64,000 nt of DNA from Polyangia bacterium (lineage in GTDB: Bacteria > Myxococcota_A > Polyangia > Nannocystales > Nannocystaceae): positions 248,001 to 312,000 of the forward strand of contig JAUHWG010000004.1 in NCBI GenBank assembly GCA_030424595.1, given 5' to 3'. Of this stretch, positions 60,014 through 64,000 are shown piece by piece. The position numbers and the translations under genes are program-made. The notes under the pieces are model-generated. The model searched no databases and was not told where the DNA came from. It saw only the letters and a list, made by a program, of their open reading frames with translations. Numbering within the stretch: the first letter of the stretch is position 1; each line of letters opens with the position of its first letter.

Positions 60014-61948
60014 CTAACGACCCAAACCCTCGACCCAGCTCGTCTTGTCGTCGAACCAGTCGGAGCCGACCGCGAGCTTGATCGTGCGCGACCCGTTGCC
60101 GGCGGAGACGATGCCGATGCCGATCCGCTTGAGGTGGACGGCGATGCGGGTCTCCCCGCCGGCGGTGGCGATCGCGGCGACGGCATCGATCGGCCCCCCG
60201 CTCAGGCGCGAGACCTTGAGCTCAAAGGAGCCCGGCGTCTTCGTCAGCGACATCGCGAAGTCGAGCGTCTTGGTGCCCAGGCCGGTCTTCGGCAGGCGCT
60301 GGAAGATATCCTCACCGGGGCGGAGGTGGGCGAGGAGGCTGCGCAGCTCGGCGAGCTGGCCCCGGAGCTCGACGCTCAGGCGCGAGGTGTCGACGGCGTA
60401 TTTCACCTCGGCCCGCTCGACCTCGAGCCACTCCGGTGACGACTCCCCCTTCTCGGTCTTGAGCTGGAGATCGCGCAGCTTGAGACGCAACGGCTCGAGG
60501 CTGAGCGTCGTGCCCTTCTTCCCGCGGACGAGCGCGCCGTCGCTGCGGAGATAGCCGTCGGTCCGCAGCGAGTTCTCGCCGGACTGGAGCGAGAGGTCGT
60601 CGATGTCGACGGCGAAGTCGAAGCTGATCGTCTTCGGACGCTCCCCGGTCTTCGCCGCGGCGTTGCCCGCCAGCCGCCCGCCGCGGATCCAGAGGCCGCT
60701 GGTGATGCCGTTGATCGCCCCGAGATCGTGGACGTTGAAGGCGGGCAGATCGGCGCTCGCGGAGCGCAGGGGGCCGACCCCCTCGACGAGATCGGCGCGG
60801 GCGAAGGAAGCGCTCGCCGTGAGCTTCTCAGCGCTCAGCCAGGCCTCCTTCGACGTGCCGACGCGGCTCTCGATGTCGCGGGCGTTCGCCTCTAGCCTCA
60901 GCGGCGTGCGCTCCCCGTCCCCCTCGCCCACCTCTGCGCGCACGTGGAGCGCCGTCTTGACCGCGAAGGAGACATCCTCGACGGAGCGGCCCGCCCGGAG
61001 CTCGGAGGTCTCGTAGCTCGCGCTCGAGCCCGGCAGGACGGCGCCGTCGCGGATCGTGAGGTCGCAGGAGACCACCCCCGCGCCGCCGCTGAGCTCGACC
61101 GGGAGCTCCTTGGCGAAGCTCGAGAGCACGTCGAGCCCCGTCAGCTTCGCGCCGAGGGTGGTGTCGAGCGAGAGGTGGCGGAGGGCTCCGCGCCCCTGCG
61201 TCTCCTCGGGGTTGTAGGGCGCGATCTGAGCGCTCACCGAGCCGGCGAGCTCCTCGGCGATCGTCTCGCCCATCCGTTCGATCGTCCCCTGCTCGAGCTC
61301 GATCTCGAGGTTGGGGAGGGCGAAATTGTAGGCGACGAGGACGTCGAGGTCGCCGCGCACCCGCGCCTGCATCGTCGCCTTGATCGCGTTGACCTGCAGC
61401 GCCGTCAGCTCCGCGTCGAGCCCGTGGAGCTCGAACGCCCACGCGTCCTCCCGCTCAGGCACCGGTCGCGGCTCCGCCTCGAGCACCGGCGGCGGCATGC
61501 CCTCGATCCGATGAAACCCCTCGTAGCTCGACTCCTCCGCGCCGTGGGGACGCTTCGCCGAGTAGCTGCCAGTGACGCCGACGCCGCGGATCGAGGTCGT
61601 CTCAAAGCGCCTGGAGAAGAGCTCGTGGAGCTCGATGTCCGCCACCCCGGAGCCCACCGTGAGGTCGAGCTGAAAGCGCGGGCCGTCGATCGTCAGGTGG
61701 AGATCGTCGACGTGGACGACCGTCGGCCAGACGCACCACGCCCATCCGTGCTCGAGCTTGATCGACGAGCGCTCACGCTGGCCGCTGACGATGGCCGACA
61801 CAGCTCCAGTCCAGAGGAGCGTGTTGACGATGACCAGCCACAGGAGCGGGAGCAGGACGACGACGAGCAGCAGGCGACGGAGCCAGCGGACGATGGCCGT
61901 GCTCTGCGAGCCGCCTATGGCCGACGAGGACCCATCTCGAGTGGACAC
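60014..61948 (-). CDS. AsmA-like inner-membrane-anchored beta-strand protein
   Basis: Start at the GTG of VSTRDGSSSAIGG (61948), supported by TTGCCG-N16-TACACA six bases upstream; the longer frame is poly-Pro/Arg and rejected. 644 residues. One N-terminal helix (LLLVVVLLPLLWLVIVNTLL) anchors a long beta-rich periplasmic part of AsmA/YhdP type: DLHLTIDGPRFQLDLTVG, repeated VxVxxxDL and WLEVERAEVKYAVDTSRLSV. AsmA-like proteins span the periplasm and help move phospholipids to the outer membrane. The C-terminus SDWFDDKTSWVEGLGR is soluble. Confidence 0.7.
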   Translation of the reverse strand: MSTRDGSSSAIGGSQSTAIVRWLRRLLLVVVLLPLLWLVIVNTLLWTGAVSAIVSGQRERSSIKLEHGWAWCVWPTVVHVDDLHLTIDGPRFQLDLTVGSGVADIELHELFSRRFETTSIRGVGVTGSYSAKRPHGAEESSYEGFHRIEGMPPPVLEAEPRPVPEREDAWAFELHGLDAELTALQVNAIKATMQARVRGDLDVLVAYNFALPNLEIELEQGTIERMGETIAEELAGSVSAQIAPYNPEETQGRGALRHLSLDTTLGAKLTGLDVLSSFAKELPVELSGGAGVVSCDLTIRDGAVLPGSSASYETSELRAGRSVEDVSFAVKTALHVRAEVGEGDGERTPLRLEANARDIESRVGTSKEAWLSAEKLTASASFARADLVEGVGPLRSASADLPAFNVHDLGAINGITSGLWIRGGRLAGNAAAKTGERPKTISFDFAVDIDDLSLQSGENSLRTDGYLRSDGALVRGKKGTTLSLEPLRLKLRDLQLKTEKGESSPEWLEVERAEVKYAVDTSRLSVELRGQLAELRSLLAHLRPGEDIFQRLPKTGLGTKTLDFAMSLTKTPGSFELKVSRLSGGPIDAVAAIATAGGETRIAVHLKRIGIGIVSAGNGSRTIKLAVGSDWFDDKTSWVEGLGR

Positions 61949-62411
61949 CCACGCTGTGTACTCGGTCCTGGCGATTCGGCAAATCGATATTGTGATGGCG
62001 CGCCGGCGGCGGCGGCGGGTCCGGTGCGCCGGGGCATCTGCGGTCCTGTCGGCGGCGACGTTCACCCCCAGCAGACCGTGGTGCGTCCCCTGCGGAGCCT
62101 CGCTGACGCGAACCGGTAGTAGAGGTAGAGGAGGAGGCGGAGGTGGTGGTGGAGCTGGCGTCGACCCCAGCTTCTCCTGCACGTGCAGCGAGAAGCTCGA
62201 CCTCCTCACGGCCCTTCAGGTCAGGAGATCTCTGGGGCCTCACACCGCGACTGGCGCTCGCGTGGCGCTCGCGACCCAAGCGAGTCCTCCTGACTCCACC
62301 ACGATCTTCGCCGGCACAGGCTGCGCCGACGCCGACGCAGAGGAGGGCGGACAACGAGAGGTCAGAGGTGTACGGAGAGTCGCGGAGCCACGGTCAGCCG
62401 ACGATGAGGGA
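61949..62411. other. 463-base region with a possible degraded lipoprotein start
   Basis: A minus-strand frame from a TTG at 62354 reads LSALLCVGVGAACAGEDRGG, a lipobox-like start. About 50 residues later it has SSTTTSASSSTSTTGS, like the linkers of this genome, but the middle and end are Arg-rich nonsense. It may be a frameshifted lipoprotein relic. No intact gene is supported. The AsmA gene promoter is at the left end. Confidence 0.4.
61955..61982 (-). promoter_or_regulatory. Predicted leaderless promoter of the AsmA-like gene
   Basis: TTGCCG, 16-base spacer, TACACA, then six bases to GTG 61948. Same layout as the lipoprotein promoters. Confidence 0.6.
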
Positions 62412-63452
62412 TCACTCGCAGGTGGGCGCGATCTGACCGTCCGAACCTGTGAGGACGTAGGCGTCGGAGACATAGCCATCGCCGATGAAGTCCCAGAGGG
62501 TCGTCGTGCCGTAGGTCCCGGAGACCGAAGAGCCGTGCTTTTGGCAGGTGATCGTCACCTTGCCGCCGTCGCCGACCGAACCGACCACCTTGGCGCCCGT
62601 GCTCGGCGATGAGCGGATATTGAGCGGCAGCCCGGAGGTGTTGACCGTGCCGGGGTAGCCGGTCTGACCGCCGCCGCAGCGGTTCTTGCTCTTGTAGTTC
62701 TTCGTCCCGTAGAAATAGGCCGAGCTGCCGTTGAAGACAGGCGTGACCGCGGCGCCGTTGAGCCGCTGCTCGTAGTGGAGGTGGGGGCCCGAGGATCCCC
62801 CCGTGCTGCCGACAGTGCCAATCTTCTGGCCCTTGACGACCTTCTGGCCGACCTTGACCGCTTGCGAGTTGAGGTGGGCGTAGCGAGTGCGATAGCCGCT
62901 ACCGTGATCGATCTCGACCCAACGGCCGTAGCTGACGTTGCCCTCGTTCGCCACTCGCGTGACCTTTCCGCGTGCGGCGGCGACGACCTTATCGTTGACG
63001 TCGTTGGCGCGGTTGAAGTCGATCGAGCGGACCGGGCTGTGGTTTGTGCGGGTCTGCCCCGCCCAGACCTGGCCGCAGGGGAAGGGCAGCTGAAACTTCG
63101 GCGCTGCGTTGATGCCAGGGCTCGCGAGGAGGTCGAGCTTGCCCTCGACGATCGCGCCGTCGTCCGCCTCCGCGTCGCTCTGCTCGTCGAGCTCGTCGTC
63201 GTCGAGCTCGTCGTCGTCGAACCCGTCGTCGTCGTCGCCGTCGACGATGAACTCGGCGCTCTCTTCGGGGACCACGTCGTCCGACGGGACCCGCACGCCC
63301 TCGGGCGGGCCTTCGTCCCACCACTCCTCGTCGGCGAAGAGCGAGGCTGGGTCGTTCAGCTCATCGGCGGTGAGATCCTCGACGCAACCGCCGAGGGCGG
63401 CCATGGTGGCGAGAATCGTGAGGCTTCTAGGGACGGCGATAAACCTGCGCAT
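62412..63452 (-). CDS. Lipoprotein with M23 metallopeptidase domain followed by SH3-like domain
   Basis: Start at the ATG with GAGGAGA six bases upstream (63452), 346 residues. Signal peptide with lipobox ALGGC. A strongly acidic linker (DGDDDDGFDDDELDDDEL) leads to M23: TNHSPVRSIDF (His and Asp ligands), VVAAARGKVTRVANEG, TRYAHLNSQ, and GPHLHYEQRL (third ligand). The SH3b-like domain is GLPLNIRSSPSTGAKVVGSV and GTTTLWDFIGDGYVSDAY. The gene at 55955 has the same two domains in the opposite order, so they are not simple duplicates. It is a likely peptidoglycan endopeptidase. Confidence 0.87.
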   Translation of the reverse strand: MRRFIAVPRSLTILATMAALGGCVEDLTADELNDPASLFADEEWWDEGPPEGVRVPSDDVVPEESAEFIVDGDDDDGFDDDELDDDELDEQSDAEADDGAIVEGKLDLLASPGINAAPKFQLPFPCGQVWAGQTRTNHSPVRSIDFNRANDVNDKVVAAARGKVTRVANEGNVSYGRWVEIDHGSGYRTRYAHLNSQAVKVGQKVVKGQKIGTVGSTGGSSGPHLHYEQRLNGAAVTPVFNGSSAYFYGTKNYKSKNRCGGGQTGYPGTVNTSGLPLNIRSSPSTGAKVVGSVGDGGKVTITCQKHGSSVSGTYGTTTLWDFIGDGYVSDAYVLTGSDGQIAPTCE

Positions 63453-63655
63453 CGGTGGTCTCCTCTTCATGCGTTGAACGGCGACGGGGAGCCCATCTCC
63501 GGGTCACCCGACCTTCCTGGTCGGTCCTCATCGTCCGTGGTCAGCGACCAGGCCGCAGAGAGCACACTTCAGATCCCATGTCCTCCGTCTGTGGATCAAC
63601 CCCCATGGAGGTACAATTGCGCCTCGATGGTCGGGTTCAGGAGCAACAGATGATA

Positions 63656-63695
63656 AGACTATGATTATTGTGCGCGCCTCCTAACGGCATAGTCT
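63656..63695. promoter_or_regulatory. Eight-base inverted repeat in an AT-rich patch
   Basis: AGACTATG (63656-63663) and CATAGTCT (63688-63695) pair perfectly around a 24-base loop with ATTATTG. The patch is clearly lower in GC than surrounding DNA. It could be an operator or terminator. Confidence 0.4.
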
Positions 63696-63765
63696 CCCCG
63701 GCTTGAGGACCCCTCCGCGATCGAACCCCACCCCTCGGGAGCGGAGCGCTGGAAGACTTGCTCGA

Positions 63766-63779
63766 GGTGAGCGCTCACC
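63766..63779. promoter_or_regulatory. Second copy of palindrome GGTGAGCGCTCACC
   Basis: Identical to 27621-27634. It lies between the end of the patatin-like gene and the M23 lipoprotein gene. Confidence 0.5.
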
Positions 63780-63893
63780 CACGCCGGCGCCCCGCTGAGG
63801 TCCCCGGCTGAAACCACTTCGCCTCCTCACCTCTTCACCTCCTCACCGCGGGATGACCCGTCGGAGCGCCACCTGTTCGGGGGGCCTGACGGA

Positions 63894-64000
63894 TCAGAGC
63901 GCGGCGAGTCTGGCATGGGCCGCGGCCGCGTCGGAGCGGCCGAGGGCGATCAGACGATCCGCGAAGCCGCCGTCGAAGAGCAGGAACGAGGCGGCGTCGC
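63894..64000 (-). CDS. C-terminal end of a patatin-like phospholipase-type gene (partial)
   Basis: The minus frame entering from the window edge reads DAASFLLFDGGFADRLIALG, then RSDAAAAHARLAAL-stop. SFLLFDGxFADRLIALGR resembles the end of patatin-like phospholipases, where a (F/Y)LLFDGxF(A/I)xxLIxLG motif is common. Only 35 codons are visible, so the call is tentative. Confidence 0.5.
   Translation of the reverse strand, partial: DAASFLLFDGGFADRLIALGRSDAAAAHARLAAL

Larger units (their letters stand above)
63453..63893. other. 441-base region with AT-rich island and inverted repeats
   Basis: Contains CCGACC-TTCCT-GGTCGG near 63509-63525, an orphan TACAAT (63612-63617) nine bases before a nine-codon frame, the AGACTATG/CATAGTCT repeat (63656-63695), and the palindrome at 63766-63779. 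No gene is supported. It contains the promoter of the M23 gene on the minus strand. Confidence 0.55.

Overview
The window looks like a chromosomal segment of a high-GC myxobacterium (phylum Myxococcota), most likely Nannocystis/Plesiocystis/Enhygromyxa-like. The evidence is the GC-rich coding with strong third-position bias, about twenty lipoproteins with Ser/Thr/Gly or Pro/Glu linkers behind the lipobox, four Hanks-type kinase-fold proteins, a C-terminal Cys/membrane-helix/Arg tail of MYXO-CTERM type, and no tRNA, rRNA, phage, insertion sequence or CRISPR array. The taxonomic call is inference from style, not from a marker gene.

Layout. 0-13 kb: HEAT-repeat lipoprotein, DUF2505 protein, a giant kinase/ATPase/double peptide-binding protein, an NHL-like lipoprotein, a YbhN-type membrane protein, a fumarylacetoacetate hydrolase plus truncated haemoglobin pair, and an ECF-like sigma factor. 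13.5-26 kb: a run of surface proteins (GH75 chitosanase, PD40 propeller, two tandem CAP-domain proteins, another propeller) around a voltage-sensor/CASTOR-like RCK channel. 26-29.3 kb: a decayed, lower-GC patch with gene fragments, an unresolved start codon, a terminator with no gene, and a small lipoprotein gene coupled to an unknown gene. 29.3-34.7 kb: Pro/Glu and paired Cys-rich lipoproteins, then an acyltransferase-like plus amidinotransferase operon. 34.7-46.4 kb: kinase-TPR protein, CBS protein, POT peptide transporter, alpha/beta hydrolase, an iodotyrosine-deiodinase-like flavoprotein, a lipoprotein expansin, and a Lys/Glu-rich exported helix protein. 46.7-57 kb: beta-helix protein with a sorting tail, a kinase/pseudokinase operon, an Omp85-like barrel and an M23 lipoprotein. 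57-64 kb: WYL regulator with a glutathione transferase, SDR, AsmA-like protein, a second M23 lipoprotein, and the end of a patatin-like gene.

Common themes. (1) Cell-surface remodelling: chitosanase, expansin, two M23 proteins, two CAP proteins, propellers and a beta-helix suit a predatory or scavenging surface. (2) Signalling: one kinase carries two oligopeptide-binding domains, one has TPRs, and an active kinase sits in an operon with a probable pseudokinase of the same domain plan. (3) Gene control: many genes, mostly for lipoproteins, have a -10-like hexamer 6-8 bases before the start codon, which predicts leaderless transcripts. A separate 32-37 base element is shared by two kinase genes and the SDR gene, and an 11-base-spaced direct repeat is shared by the WYL regulator and the transferase gene.

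Coordinates of starts were chosen from signal peptides, promoters and ribosome binding sites, and often differ from the longest reading frame. All family names come from reading motifs by eye, with no database search.
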